From NCBI GenBank assembly GCA_964484765.1, contig CAZAGI010000010.1, positions 82,959 through 146,958 of the forward strand: DNA of 64,000 bases, given 5' to 3'. The position numbers and the translations under genes are program-made. Shown piece by piece: positions 44,586-53,521 of the stretch (the first letter of the stretch is position 1; each line of letters starts with the position of its first letter). This DNA comes from DSVQ01 sp964484765. Lineage in GTDB: Bacteria; Planctomycetota; Planctomycetia; Planctomycetales; Planctomycetaceae. Under the pieces are notes generated by a model. It was not told the DNA's origin. It worked only from the letters and a program-made list of their open reading frames with translations, and searched no databases.

Positions 44586-46220
44586 ATGCTCACCCGCCTG
44601 ACTTTGACGGTTTGTGCTCTTTGTGTGTGCTGCCCCGCACTCCATGCCGCTGAGTTGCCGTCGGCCGAGTTGCCGATTCAAACGGTGATCGACGCCTGTT
44701 TGCGAGACGATCTGGCGGCGAAGGGAATCACCCCTGCACCGTTCGCAACGGAAGCAACAATCCTGCGGCGGACCACGCTCGACCTCGCCGGCCGGATCCC
44801 GACCTTGCCGGAGCTTGCCGACTTCGAAAAACAATCCCCGTCGGAAAAGCGCGAGAAACTGGTCGACCGATTGCTCGACACCCCCGATTTCGCGCTCCAC
44901 CAGCGCAACGAATGGGACGCGCTGCTGTTGCCTTCCACCCGCGAGAGTTCCAACGAGTGGCGCGAATATCTGCTGAAAGCGGCGCTCGAGAATCGACCGT
45001 GGGATCAGATGTTCGCCGACATGCTCGCGGCGAAGGAAGATGATGTCGACCGCCGCGGGGCCTTGCAGTTCGTGAAAGCCCGTGCGCGGGAACTCGACGA
45101 TCTCACGAACGACACCAGCGTGCTGTTCTTCGGCGTGAACGTCAGTTGCGCGAAATGTCATGATCATCCCCTTGTCGACGATTGGAAGCAGGACCATTTC
45201 TACGGCATGACGTCGTTCTTCGCCCGGACCTATGTGACTCGTAACCGCCGTGTCGCGGAGAAGTCCTACGGCGAAGTGAAGTTCAAAACGACCAAGGGTG
45301 TGGAGAAGACGGGCTTCCTGATGTTCCTGACAGGAGCCAAAGTGAGCGAGCCGGCACTGGAACTGACACCAGAACAGCGCAAAGCCGAAGACGAAGCCGT
45401 CCGCAAAGCCCAACAGGAAGAGAAGGCCGAGCAACCAGCGGTGCCGCAGTTCAGTCCGCGCTGGGAGTTGGTGCAATTGGCCCTGCAGCCCGAAAATCGC
45501 CCGTTTCTGGCTCGGTCCGCGGTGAATCGGATCTGGGCGCGGTTCATGGGCCGCGGGCTCGTTCATCCGCTCGATCAACTCCATTCGAGCAACGCCGCCA
45601 GCCACCCCGTGCTGCTCGATTGGCTCGAACGCGACTTCGTCAATCACGGTTACGACTGGAAACGCGTGATCCGGGGAATCGTCCTCAGCGACGCGTATGC
45701 ACGATCGAGTGAATGGACGTCGTCCGATCCGGTTCCCGCGTCAGACACCTACGCCGTCGCCACGATCCGTCCGTTAACCCCGCGGCAACTCGGGTTGTCT
45801 CTCCAGGTCGCGGTCAGCAATCCAGCCCAATTTGAAACTGTGCTCGACGCAGCAAGGTGGTCGCAAAACCGCAATGGACTCGAAGGTGCGGGCAACGGCT
45901 GGGCGAGTTACTTCGAACAACCGACCGAACATTTTCAGGTGAGCGCCACCGAATCGCTGTTTTTCAGCAACGCCGAACGTGTGCAGAACGATTTGCTCCG
46001 CGACGGCGGCGACCGTCTCGTGGGCGTGTTGAAATCACAGACTGATCGTGACGCGGCGCTTCAGACGGCATACCGTGTTGTGCTATCGCGTGCTCCGACA
46101 GATGAAGAGTTAAGTGTTTTCCGCGGTTTCCTGTCCCAACGGGAAGACCGCAGCGTCGCCGGTTGGCAGCAAGCCGTGTGGGCATTGATCACGAGTCCTG
46201 AATTCCGGTTCAATTTTTGA
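44586..46220 (+). CDS. exported DUF1549/DUF1553 protein with CxxCH motif
   Basis: A 544-residue protein from ATG 44586, with a signal peptide (TRLTLTVCALCVCCPALHA). The DUF1549 part contains 'LRRTTLDLAGRIPTLPEL' and the conserved CAKCHDHP (Cys188-Cys191-His192), a CxxCH haem c-like signature. The DUF1553 part contains 'RSAVNRIWARFMGRGLVHPLDQL' and 'RVVLSRAPTDEEL'. The family is expanded in planctomycetes and is usually paired with DUF1501 proteins, as here (next gene starts 14 bases after the stop). It is shorter than many relatives and lacks a PSCyt1 cytochrome domain. Role unknown, presumably periplasmic. Confidence 0.88.
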   Translation: MLTRLTLTVCALCVCCPALHAAELPSAELPIQTVIDACLRDDLAAKGITPAPFATEATILRRTTLDLAGRIPTLPELADFEKQSPSEKREKLVDRLLDTPDFALHQRNEWDALLLPSTRESSNEWREYLLKAALENRPWDQMFADMLAAKEDDVDRRGALQFVKARARELDDLTNDTSVLFFGVNVSCAKCHDHPLVDDWKQDHFYGMTSFFARTYVTRNRRVAEKSYGEVKFKTTKGVEKTGFLMFLTGAKVSEPALELTPEQRKAEDEAVRKAQQEEKAEQPAVPQFSPRWELVQLALQPENRPFLARSAVNRIWARFMGRGLVHPLDQLHSSNAASHPVLLDWLERDFVNHGYDWKRVIRGIVLSDAYARSSEWTSSDPVPASDTYAVATIRPLTPRQLGLSLQVAVSNPAQFETVLDAARWSQNRNGLEGAGNGWASYFEQPTEHFQVSATESLFFSNAERVQNDLLRDGGDRLVGVLKSQTDRDAALQTAYRVVLSRAPTDEELSVFRGFLSQREDRSVAGWQQAVWALITSPEFRFNF

Positions 46221-46234
46221 TCGAGGAACGGCCG

Positions 46235-47530
46235 ATGGCTTCTCGCTCCTTTTTCTGCGGTTCTCCCGATCACGGCGTGTCGCGGCGCGGGTTTCTCGGG
46301 GCGGCTGCGGCGAGTGCGTTCGCGGCGGATATGACGCAACTTGATGTGTTGCAGACGCCGCTGTTCGCGAATGAAATCAAGAAACAGCAGAAGCACGTCA
46401 TTCTGTTGTGGCTCGCGGGTGGGGCCAGCCAGCTCGAAACTTGGGATCCGAAGCCCGGTCGTCCTACCGGTGGTCCGTTCAAAGCCATCAACACGTCGGT
46501 CCCCGGTGTCGCAATTTCGGAACTGATGCCGAAGCTCGCCGCGCGGATGGAACACACGGCGATTGTCCGGTCGCTCAACACCCGCAACGCCGATCACGGC
46601 GGCGGGGCGCTGATGATGGAAACCGGCCGCGCCGTCGATCAGGGCATTCCGTGCCCCGATCTCGGGGCGATGATCGCTCATGAACTCGGCCGCGCCGACA
46701 GCCCCGTGCCCGATTATGTTTCGATGTATTCCTCGACGGAAGGCCGTCGCAAAGGGGGTTCCGGTTTTCTCGGTTCGCGGTATGCTCCGATGTTCCTCGC
46801 AGAGCAGACGATCCCCGAAAATATCCGGCGGCTGGAAGCGGTGAGCGACATCGATCACCAGCAGCGACAGGAACTGCGATCGTTCCTCGCGAAACGTTTT
46901 GCCAACGGCCGCATGGACAACACGGTTGCCAGCCATAACATGGCCTATGAGCGCGTCCGCGGCTTGATGACCAGCGAAAAACTCTTCGACGTCGAACAGG
47001 AATCGGCTGAAATGCGGGCCAAATATGGGCCCACGCAGTTTGGTGAGCAATGTCTCATCGCGCGGCGGCTGGTCGAAGCCGGTGTGCCGTTCGTGAAGGT
47101 TGCCCGCGCGTGGTGGGACAGCCACGGGCAGAATTTTGAAACGCATCTGGAACTGGTGACCGAACTCGATCATGTCATGTCGACGCTCATCGATGACCTC
47201 AAAGATCGCGGGTTGCTCGAACACACGCTGATCCTCACCTTTGGTGAGTTCGGCCGCACGCCGGGGATCAATTCGAGTCTCGGCCGCGATCACTTCGCCA
47301 GCGCGTGGAGTGCGTCGCTCACCGGCGCGGGAGTCAAAGGCGGTGCCGTGTGGGGCAAGACCGATGTCGATGGCAATACGGTCGCCGATGGCGAAGTCAA
47401 AGCCGGCGATCTCTTCGCCACGATCTTCGAAGCCCTTGGCGTCGATCACAAACGGGAATTCCACCTCGGTTCGCGCCCGATTCCGATCACGGACTTCGGT
47501 TGCGGACCGATTAAGAGCATTCTGGCGTGA
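46235..47530 (+). CDS. DUF1501 protein with Tat signal
   Basis: A 431-residue protein. ATG 46235 has GAGGAAC upstream. Tat-type signal: VSRRGFLGAAAASAFAAD. Characteristic motifs are 'HVILLWLAGGASQLETWDPKPG', 'IVRSLNTRNADHGGGALMMETG', 'RRLVEAGVPFVKVA' and 'LTFGEFGRTPGINSSLGRDH'. The fold is related to the alkaline-phosphatase/sulfatase superfamily and keeps likely metal ligands, but activity is not established. It is encoded directly after the DUF1549/DUF1553 gene and before the WD40 protein; the three are a typical planctomycete set. Confidence 0.92.
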   Translation: MASRSFFCGSPDHGVSRRGFLGAAAASAFAADMTQLDVLQTPLFANEIKKQQKHVILLWLAGGASQLETWDPKPGRPTGGPFKAINTSVPGVAISELMPKLAARMEHTAIVRSLNTRNADHGGGALMMETGRAVDQGIPCPDLGAMIAHELGRADSPVPDYVSMYSSTEGRRKGGSGFLGSRYAPMFLAEQTIPENIRRLEAVSDIDHQQRQELRSFLAKRFANGRMDNTVASHNMAYERVRGLMTSEKLFDVEQESAEMRAKYGPTQFGEQCLIARRLVEAGVPFVKVARAWWDSHGQNFETHLELVTELDHVMSTLIDDLKDRGLLEHTLILTFGEFGRTPGINSSLGRDHFASAWSASLTGAGVKGGAVWGKTDVDGNTVADGEVKAGDLFATIFEALGVDHKREFHLGSRPIPITDFGCGPIKSILA

Positions 47531-47538
47531 GGAGTCAG

Positions 47539-47627
47539 TTGTCCGTTGTCAGTGGTCAGTTGGAAAGACGCCACCGACAACGGTCTTTGGTCTTTGCAAC
47601 TGACAACTAACAACTGACCACGGACAA
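47539..47627. repeat. imperfect inverted repeat between DUF1501 and WD40 genes
   Basis: TTGTCCGTTGTCAGTGGTCA at 47539 and following pairs with an inverted counterpart ending at 47627 (GACCACGGACAA), with several mismatches and an insertion. Both arms are built from GTCAGTTG-like words. It fills the gap and ends 6 bases before the WD40 start. It is the same type of word-built palindrome as those at 35279 and 59168, but with a different sequence. Confidence 0.6.
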
Positions 47628-47633
47628 ATCTCC

Positions 47634-48641
47634 ATGCTCAACCAACTCAAAACCTCCAAAGACCTCGGCACCCCGGGCATTTTTCTGAGCCTCACCCGGA
47701 TTCCGCAGACCGAGCGGCTGATTGTCGGGTCTTCCGATGCGAAGTTGTACGAGTACGATTTCGCCGCGGAGAAGACCGAAACGCTGGCGTATGGCGACGG
47801 GCATTCGAGCTACGTCACCGGCGTGGCGTGGACGACCGGTGGGATTGTTTCCGGGGCGTACGATGGCAAAGTGATCTGGTGGGATCCGGCAACACGGCAG
47901 GTGATCCGCAGTGTCGATGCCCACGCGAAATGGGTCCGCCGCGTGCACGCCAGTCCTGATGGCAAGATCGTGGTAAGCATTGCCGACGATATGCTCGCCA
48001 AAGTGTGGGATGCCGAATCGGGCAAGCTGATGCACACGCTCGGCGGACATGAAGCGATCACACCGCATCATTATCCGTCGATGTTGTACGCCGCGACGTT
48101 CTCACCGGATGGAAAGCTGCTCGCGACGGGTGACAAAGTCGGCCACATCGTCATCTGGAACGTCGACACCGGCGCGAAAGTCACCACGCTGGAATCACCC
48201 GGCATGTATACGTGGGACCCGAAGCAGCGCCGGCACTCCATCGGCGGCATCCGCAGTCTGGCATTCTCCCGCGACGGCAAAACGCTCGCCGTCGGCGGCG
48301 TGGGCAACATTGGGAACATCGACCACCTCGATGGTCCAGCTCGCGTCGAACTCTTCGACTGGCAGGCGGGCAAGTCGCTGAAGGTGCTCGAAGACAACAA
48401 GTTCAAGGGACTCGTCGAGCAGCTATGGTTCGCACCGAACGATCAATGGCTGGTGACAGCCGGTGGTGACAACGCCGGTTTCGTCACCATTTACGATCTC
48501 GCGAATCACAACATCGTGCATCAGGAACGCGGCCATCAGCACATTCATGCGTTGACCGCCAACGACGCCGCCACAAAGGTCTACACGGCCCACCACGGCC
48601 GGTTGATGGCGTGGTCATTGCAAGCGGAACCGATGGCGTAA
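47634..48641 (+). CDS. WD40-repeat protein
   Basis: A 335-residue beta-propeller protein. Repeats are visible as 'YVTGVAWTTGGIVSGAYDGKVIWWDPATRQV', 'WVRRVHASPDGKIVVSIADDMLAKVWDAESG', 'YAATFSPDGKLLATGDKVGHIVIWNVDTG', 'GIRSLAFSRDGKTLAVGG' and 'VEQLWFAPNDQWLVTAGGD', giving about six or seven blades. No signal peptide is seen, although its partners are exported. WD40 proteins often accompany DUF1501/DUF1549 genes in planctomycetes and may act as a scaffold. It converges on leuS. Confidence 0.9.
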   Translation: MLNQLKTSKDLGTPGIFLSLTRIPQTERLIVGSSDAKLYEYDFAAEKTETLAYGDGHSSYVTGVAWTTGGIVSGAYDGKVIWWDPATRQVIRSVDAHAKWVRRVHASPDGKIVVSIADDMLAKVWDAESGKLMHTLGGHEAITPHHYPSMLYAATFSPDGKLLATGDKVGHIVIWNVDTGAKVTTLESPGMYTWDPKQRRHSIGGIRSLAFSRDGKTLAVGGVGNIGNIDHLDGPARVELFDWQAGKSLKVLEDNKFKGLVEQLWFAPNDQWLVTAGGDNAGFVTIYDLANHNIVHQERGHQHIHALTANDAATKVYTAHHGRLMAWSLQAEPMA

Positions 48642-48676
48642 ATGTCCGCAGGCGCAGGAAACACGCTGCTTGGAAC

Positions 48677-51598
48677 TCACTTGACCACGATGTTGAGCAG
48701 CTTCCCGGCGACGTACACCACCTTCACGACGGTCTTCCCTGACAACTGCTGGGCGATTGCCTCCACGCCACGCGCCGCGGCTTCGATCGTTGCCTGATCC
48801 GCGTCCTTCGGCACCGTCACCTTACCGCGGACTTTGCCGTTGATCTGCACGGGGATTTCCATCTCCGCTTCGACTAACAACGTGGGGTCATACGTTGGCC
48901 ACGGTTCGTAGGCCAAGGTGGTGCTGTGACCGAGCAACTGCCACAACTCTTCGGCGAGGTGCGGAGCGAACGGGCTGAGTAACAGCACGAACGACGACAA
49001 CACGCTCTTTGGGCGCACGTCGTGGCTGGTGAATTCGTTCGTGAACTCCATCATCCGGCTGATCGCGGTGTTGAACTGCAATCGCTCGATATCATCCGTC
49101 ACGGCTTTGATCGTTTTGTGCAGCACGCGCAACTGGGCCGGCGTCGGCGGCACATCCTGTACGGCGTCGGCGAGGCGAATGTCATCGGCCCGGTCATCGG
49201 CGACGAGTCGCCACACGCGGCCGAGGAACCGGAAGATGCCGTCGACCCCCGCCATGCTCCACGGCTTGGTCGCTTCGAGCGGCCCCATAAACATCTCGTA
49301 CAGCCGCAACGAATCGGCCCCGTATTCCTTCACGACGGTGTCCGGGTTGATCACGTTGCCGCGTGATTTGGACATCTTGTAAGAACGGGCTTCGACGGTG
49401 ACTTTCGCATCACTCTTGAGCACCCAGTTGTCGCCGCGCTTCTCAACATCGTCCGGCGAGACCTTGCCGCCATCGTTCGGCAGCGAGAACTCCATTTCGC
49501 CGAGGATCATCCCTTGGTTGACGAGTCGCGCGAACGGTTCGGGACACGTGACATGCCCGCGATCGAAGAGCACCTTATGCCAGAACCGTGCGTACAAGAG
49601 GTGCAGCACGGCGTGTTCCGCGCCGCCGATGTAGAGGTCGACCGGCAACCAGTATTTTTCCTTCGCCGGGTCGATGAACCGTTCGCCGTTTTTGTTGTCG
49701 CAGAACCGCAGGTAATACCAGCAACTGCCAGCCCATTGTGGCATGCTGTTCGTCTCGCGCTTCAGCTTGGTCCCGTCCGCCGCGGTGGCATAGAGCCAGT
49801 CCGTCGGAGCCTTCGACAACAACGGCTCCGGCGTTCCTGTCGGCTGGAAGTCTTCCATCTCCGGCAACCGCACGGGCAAATCGGCCTCGGTCACCGCTCG
49901 GACCATCCCCGTCGGCTCACCACTCGCATCGAGTTCATGCCAGATCGGAAACGGCTCACCCCAATACCGCTGCCGCGAAAAGAGCCAGTCGCGAAGACGA
50001 TAATTCACCGCCTGCTTGCCGAGACCTTGAGCCGCGAGATCGGCCGTAATTTTCGTTTTGAACTCGGCGGTGGGAAGACCGGTGTAGGAACCAGAGTTGA
50101 ACGCGATGCCTTCATCCGAATACACAGGAAAACAATCGATATGCTTGCAATAGATGTCTAAATTTCGAGGGATCGTATGCATGTCAGGTGGGCTAAATTT
50201 GTCAGGCCAGTTCTCTCCAACCCACCGAGGTGGTGGAGCGACAACGGGCTTGATGTCGATGCCGTATTGTTTGGCGAACTCCATGTCCCGTTCATCATGC
50301 GCGGGGACGGCCATGATCGCGCCGGTGCCGTAGCTGATGAGGACGTAGTCGGCGATCCAGACGGGGATGCGTTCGCAGTTGACGGTGTTAATTGCATACC
50401 CGCCGGTGAAAATGCCGCTCTTTTCTTTCGCGAGGTCGGTGCGGTCGAGGTCGCTTTTGAGGGCCGCTTTCTGACGGTATGCATCAACCGCGGCGCGTTG
50501 GGCGGGCGTGGTGATGGTGTCGACGAGCGGATGCTCCGGGGCGAGGACCATGTAGGTCACGCCAAAGAGGGTGTCTGGGCGGGTGGTGTAGACGCGGATG
50601 ACGTTGGGTTCGGGGTGCGTGGGAAAACCGCTCTTGCCGCGAGCGCTCTTCCAGTCATCGTGACCCACGGTTAAGAAACCGTGGGCTTCTTTCTGACTCT
50701 CAACTCTCAACTCTCCACTCTCAACCAAGAAATCAACTTCCGCGCCGATGCTTTTGCCGATCCAGTTCCGCTGCAAGGCTTTGATCGATTCCGACCAGTT
50801 GAGCGGTTCCAACTCGTCGATGAGCCGTTCGGCGTACGCGGTGATGCGGAGCATCCATTGTTTCAACCGGCGGCGTTCGACTGGGTGGTTGCCGCGGTCG
50901 CTTTTGCCATCGGCGGTGACTTCTTCATTGGCGAGCACGGTGCCGAGAGCCGGGCACCAGTTCACCGGGGCTTCGTGGATGTACGCGAGACGGTGAGCAT
51001 CGCGGTATTTGCGGATCGCGAGCGTGTCGTCCCCCGGCGATTCGCCGGGGGCTAAGACGGAGCGCACTTCGGCGGGAATCGGCAACTCGGCGATCGGGCG
51101 CCCCTTACCGATGCGCTTCACGCCATCCGGACCGCTCCACGGATAGTTCGGGTCGTACCACGTGTCGAAGAGTTGGAGAAAAATCCACTGCGTCCAGCGG
51201 ACGTATTCCGGGTCGGTGGTCGCGAGTTCCCGGCTCCAGTCGTAACTGAAACCGAGCATTTTCAACTGGCGTTTGAACGTGTTGATGTTCTTTTCGGTCG
51301 TCACCCGCGGATGCGTGCCGGTCTTGATGGCGTGCTGTTCCGCCGGGAGACCGAAGGCATCCCAGCCCATCGGATGGAGCACGTTCTTGCCCCGCATGCG
51401 ATTGAACCGGCAGACGATGTCGGTTGCCGTGTAGCCCTCGGGGTGACCGACGTGCAAGCCGTCGCCCGACGGATATGGGAACATATCGAGGACGTACAGT
51501 TTCTCTTTGGACGTATCGAACTCGACGCGGAACGTCTGGTTCGCCTCCCAGAATTGTTGCCACTTGGGTTCAATGCGTTGGGCGTCGTAGCGGGGCAT
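48677..51598 (-). CDS. leuS: leucyl-tRNA synthetase
   Basis: A 973-residue class I synthetase, over 100 residues longer than the E. coli enzyme. The HIGH motif is HVGH at 49-52 (in PYPSGDGLHVGHPEG), and the KMSKS motif is at 741-745. The CP1 editing domain has 'VYTTRPDTLFGVTY', the threonine-rich editing motif. Between GAEVDFLV (Val292) and NVIRVYTTRPD (Asn332) there is an insert of about 39 residues, where E. coli has only a few. Its DNA (about 50606-50722) contains a perfect hairpin and a tandem repeat of an intergenic type. The C-terminal half includes the anticodon-binding domain and ends with a C-terminal tRNA-binding domain. Start ATG at 51598. Confidence 0.97.
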   Translation of the reverse strand: MPRYDAQRIEPKWQQFWEANQTFRVEFDTSKEKLYVLDMFPYPSGDGLHVGHPEGYTATDIVCRFNRMRGKNVLHPMGWDAFGLPAEQHAIKTGTHPRVTTEKNINTFKRQLKMLGFSYDWSRELATTDPEYVRWTQWIFLQLFDTWYDPNYPWSGPDGVKRIGKGRPIAELPIPAEVRSVLAPGESPGDDTLAIRKYRDAHRLAYIHEAPVNWCPALGTVLANEEVTADGKSDRGNHPVERRRLKQWMLRITAYAERLIDELEPLNWSESIKALQRNWIGKSIGAEVDFLVESGELRVESQKEAHGFLTVGHDDWKSARGKSGFPTHPEPNVIRVYTTRPDTLFGVTYMVLAPEHPLVDTITTPAQRAAVDAYRQKAALKSDLDRTDLAKEKSGIFTGGYAINTVNCERIPVWIADYVLISYGTGAIMAVPAHDERDMEFAKQYGIDIKPVVAPPPRWVGENWPDKFSPPDMHTIPRNLDIYCKHIDCFPVYSDEGIAFNSGSYTGLPTAEFKTKITADLAAQGLGKQAVNYRLRDWLFSRQRYWGEPFPIWHELDASGEPTGMVRAVTEADLPVRLPEMEDFQPTGTPEPLLSKAPTDWLYATAADGTKLKRETNSMPQWAGSCWYYLRFCDNKNGERFIDPAKEKYWLPVDLYIGGAEHAVLHLLYARFWHKVLFDRGHVTCPEPFARLVNQGMILGEMEFSLPNDGGKVSPDDVEKRGDNWVLKSDAKVTVEARSYKMSKSRGNVINPDTVVKEYGADSLRLYEMFMGPLEATKPWSMAGVDGIFRFLGRVWRLVADDRADDIRLADAVQDVPPTPAQLRVLHKTIKAVTDDIERLQFNTAISRMMEFTNEFTSHDVRPKSVLSSFVLLLSPFAPHLAEELWQLLGHSTTLAYEPWPTYDPTLLVEAEMEIPVQINGKVRGKVTVPKDADQATIEAAARGVEAIAQQLSGKTVVKVVYVAGKLLNIVVK
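50664..50726. repeat. repeat element inside leuS: hairpin plus CTCTCAA tandem words
   Basis: CCCACGGTT-AAGA-AACCGTGGG at 50664-50685 is a perfect 9-bp hairpin. It is followed at 50695-50726 by GACTCTCAACTCTCAACTCT... built from ACTCTCA words. Related GAGAGT/TTGAGAG words occur just upstream of leuS at 51605-51629. The element is in frame and gives the peptide LVESGELRVESQKEAHGFLT in the editing domain. Confidence 0.75.
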
Positions 51599-51982
51599 GG
51601 TGGAGTCGAGAGTCTAGAGTTGAGAGTCGGAAAACGGCTTGCCGTTTCGCGCCGCGTGATTGATCCAGACAGCGATTCGCGCGGTCTGGTTCACGGGGCG
51701 GTCTGCGGAAGACAGCCAGTGTAGAGGGGGCGGGCGTTGCTGCCAACTTCGTGGGTGACTTCGCGGTGTCCCGACGCAGACCGCCGAATTGACAGAGTTC
51801 GCCGGAAGCCCCCGTCTTCGTCTGGCGTCCTGGATTGCGGATGTTTACAATCGCGGAGCGACGGGAGCCATCCCATTCATGCGCCGGCGGATCGCACGTT
51901 CTGTGCGGTCCCCCGCTGGCGACGGATCGCAGGAAATTTGGCCCGGTTCACGCCGGGTCTCGCGCAAAAGGATGAACGGTTC
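51599..51982. other. divergent region, leuS / exbB
   Basis: 384 bases. Near the leuS start there are GAGAGT-type words (51605-51629) and a small hairpin AAACGGCTTGCCGTTT (51632-51647). The remainder shows no gene; the in-frame extension of exbB to 51737 lacks family similarity and is rejected. Confidence 0.45.
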
Positions 51983-52909
51983 ATGAACGCCTGCCTTCGG
52001 TGGATGCGGCTGTGCGGCTGCGGTTTCGCGCTTGCCCTCATGGCAATTGGTTTCACCACGCCGCTGCTGGCGTTCCAGCGCGATCTGCTGGAAGAATCCG
52101 CCCCAGGCGGCGCCGCCGCTCCGGCCAATCCCCCCGCAGGAAACAATGCGGCGGCAACCAATCCGGCCACCGGGGCGACCGATCCCAACACCACGCTGCG
52201 AATCGAAGAATCGTTCTTCTCGCGGATGGTGCGGACCTCGGGGATCTTCGGGTTCCTGATCCTGCTCGTCGGCCTGGTGATGGTCTTCCTGATCTTCATC
52301 GACGTGCTCGAACTGCGGCGGGAAAATTATCTGCCGGATCCGTTTCTCGAACACTTCGAGCGGCTGCTGGAAGAACGCAACTATCAGGCGGCCTATGAAG
52401 CGGCGCGGACGAATGATTCTTTCATCGGTCGCGTGCTGGCGGGTGGGATGGCGCGATTGAACGGTGGGTATGACGATGTGCTGCAGGGGATGCAGGAAAC
52501 CGGCGACGAGGAAGCCCTCGCGATGGAACACTCCATCGGTTATCTCAGCCTGATCGCGACCGTCGCGCCGATGATCGGATTGCTCGGCACCGTCTACGGC
52601 ATGGCCTTGAGTTATCACCAGGTGGTGTCGGTCTCGTCTCTCACAGTGCGACCGTATGATCTCGGTGATGGCATTGCGATGGCACTCTTCACCACGTTGG
52701 AAGGGATCGCGGTCGCCATTCCCGCGGTGATTGCCCATTCGCTGCTGCGGAACCGGCTCGCGAAATTCGTGATGGAAGCTGGTCACGTCGGCGAGCAATT
52801 GCTGCGACGTTTCCAGGGCATTGGTCGCACCAGCACGATCGCCCCGCCGCAGCCTCGGTGGTCCGCCGCGAGTGTGGCCACGGTGTCTGGCGTGGGCGCG
52901 GAGAGTTGA
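51983..52909 (+). CDS. exbB: MotA/TolQ/ExbB proton channel family protein
   Basis: A 308-residue inner-membrane protein from ATG 51983. A signal-like hydrophobic start (CGCGFALALMAIGFTTPLLAF) is followed by an Ala/Pro/Asn-rich linker. The TM1 region is 'GIFGFLILLVGLVMVFLIFI'; the cytoplasmic part has 'HFERLLEERNYQAAYEAA'; TM2-TM3 are 'IGYLSLIATVAPMIGLLGTVYGM' and 'GIAMALFTTLEGIAVAIPAVIAH'. The Thr in GLLGT and in ALFTTLEG, used for proton passage in ExbB/TolQ, are present. It pairs with the two ExbD-like genes downstream. Confidence 0.92.
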   Translation: MNACLRWMRLCGCGFALALMAIGFTTPLLAFQRDLLEESAPGGAAAPANPPAGNNAAATNPATGATDPNTTLRIEESFFSRMVRTSGIFGFLILLVGLVMVFLIFIDVLELRRENYLPDPFLEHFERLLEERNYQAAYEAARTNDSFIGRVLAGGMARLNGGYDDVLQGMQETGDEEALAMEHSIGYLSLIATVAPMIGLLGTVYGMALSYHQVVSVSSLTVRPYDLGDGIAMALFTTLEGIAVAIPAVIAHSLLRNRLAKFVMEAGHVGEQLLRRFQGIGRTSTIAPPQPRWSAASVATVSGVGAES

Positions 52910-52915
52910 CCTCTC

Positions 52916-52997
52916 GTGCCACTGCTCCGTCCTCGGAGCAGTGCTGAGCGCGTGGGAAGCGTTCGAAGACACTGCTTCGCGGACGAAGCAGTGGCAC
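52916..52997. repeat. paired-hairpin (REPIN-like) element between exbB and exbD
   Basis: Arms at 52916-52943 and 52970-52997 are inverted copies with 25 of 28 bases matching. Each arm alone forms a perfect 10-bp hairpin with a 4-base loop (CACTGCTCCG-TCCT-CGGAGCAGTG and CACTGCTTCG-CGGA-CGAAGCAGTG). The differences between the two stems are compensatory, so pairing is preserved. It lies 6 bases after the exbB stop. Confidence 0.85.
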
Positions 52998-53038
52998 ACG
53001 AAAGTAAATCCTGTTTGCCGGGCGTTGACGGAGGCCGC

Positions 53039-53521
53039 ATGCAGTTTCGCATCCCGCAGCGTGAGACGGAAACACTCCGCACGCCGTTGATGGTGGTGGC
53101 GCTACTCGCCACGGTGATGGTGTTGTGTTTCACCGCATCAATTCAATCCCGTATCGCCCGCGCGAACGAACGGGTGAAACTCCCGCGGCACATGCTGGCA
53201 AAACTCCCTGCTGCCGGCGGTCGTGAAGAACTGCTCCTGCACATCGCCTTTCCCGAAAACACCACACCGGTCCGCGATCGGGACATTCCCCTCGTGACCA
53301 TCGGTGAAACGCAGACGCCGTTGGATCGCATCGCACCGGAGATCAAACAAGTCCAACAGGATCGATTAGCACCGTCTCCACAGCGCGGATGGGACGATAT
53401 CAAGGTGATCATTCGCGCTGAGGAAGACATTCCCGCGGGAGCCGTGCAGCAACTGGTGAAGATGTGCCAGGACGCCGGATTCACACGGTTTTCCCTCAAA
53501 GCGGCGGGAGAGTTGCCATGA
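53039..53521 (+). CDS. exbD: ExbD/TolR-like protein 1
   Basis: A 160-residue protein. ATG 53039 has GGAGG directly upstream. A single membrane helix (TPLMVVALLATVMVLCFTASI) follows a basic N terminus, then a periplasmic domain with 'LLLHIAFPENTTPVRDRDIPL' and 'DDIKVIIRAEEDIPAGAVQQLVKMCQDAGF', the usual ExbD C-terminal pattern. The helix lacks the Asp that binds protons in ExbD/TolR (TPFIDVM in ExbD versus TPLMVVA here). Start of the second ExbD gene overlaps its stop (ATGA). Confidence 0.8.
   Translation: MQFRIPQRETETLRTPLMVVALLATVMVLCFTASIQSRIARANERVKLPRHMLAKLPAAGGREELLLHIAFPENTTPVRDRDIPLVTIGETQTPLDRIAPEIKQVQQDRLAPSPQRGWDDIKVIIRAEEDIPAGAVQQLVKMCQDAGFTRFSLKAAGELP

Noticed and set aside
44394..45647. 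A 417-codon minus-strand open frame
   Set aside because: Antisense to the DUF1549/DUF1553 gene, which has a signal peptide and CxxCH motif on the plus strand.
46061..47464. A 467-codon minus-strand open frame
   Set aside because: Antisense shadow of the DUF1501 gene.
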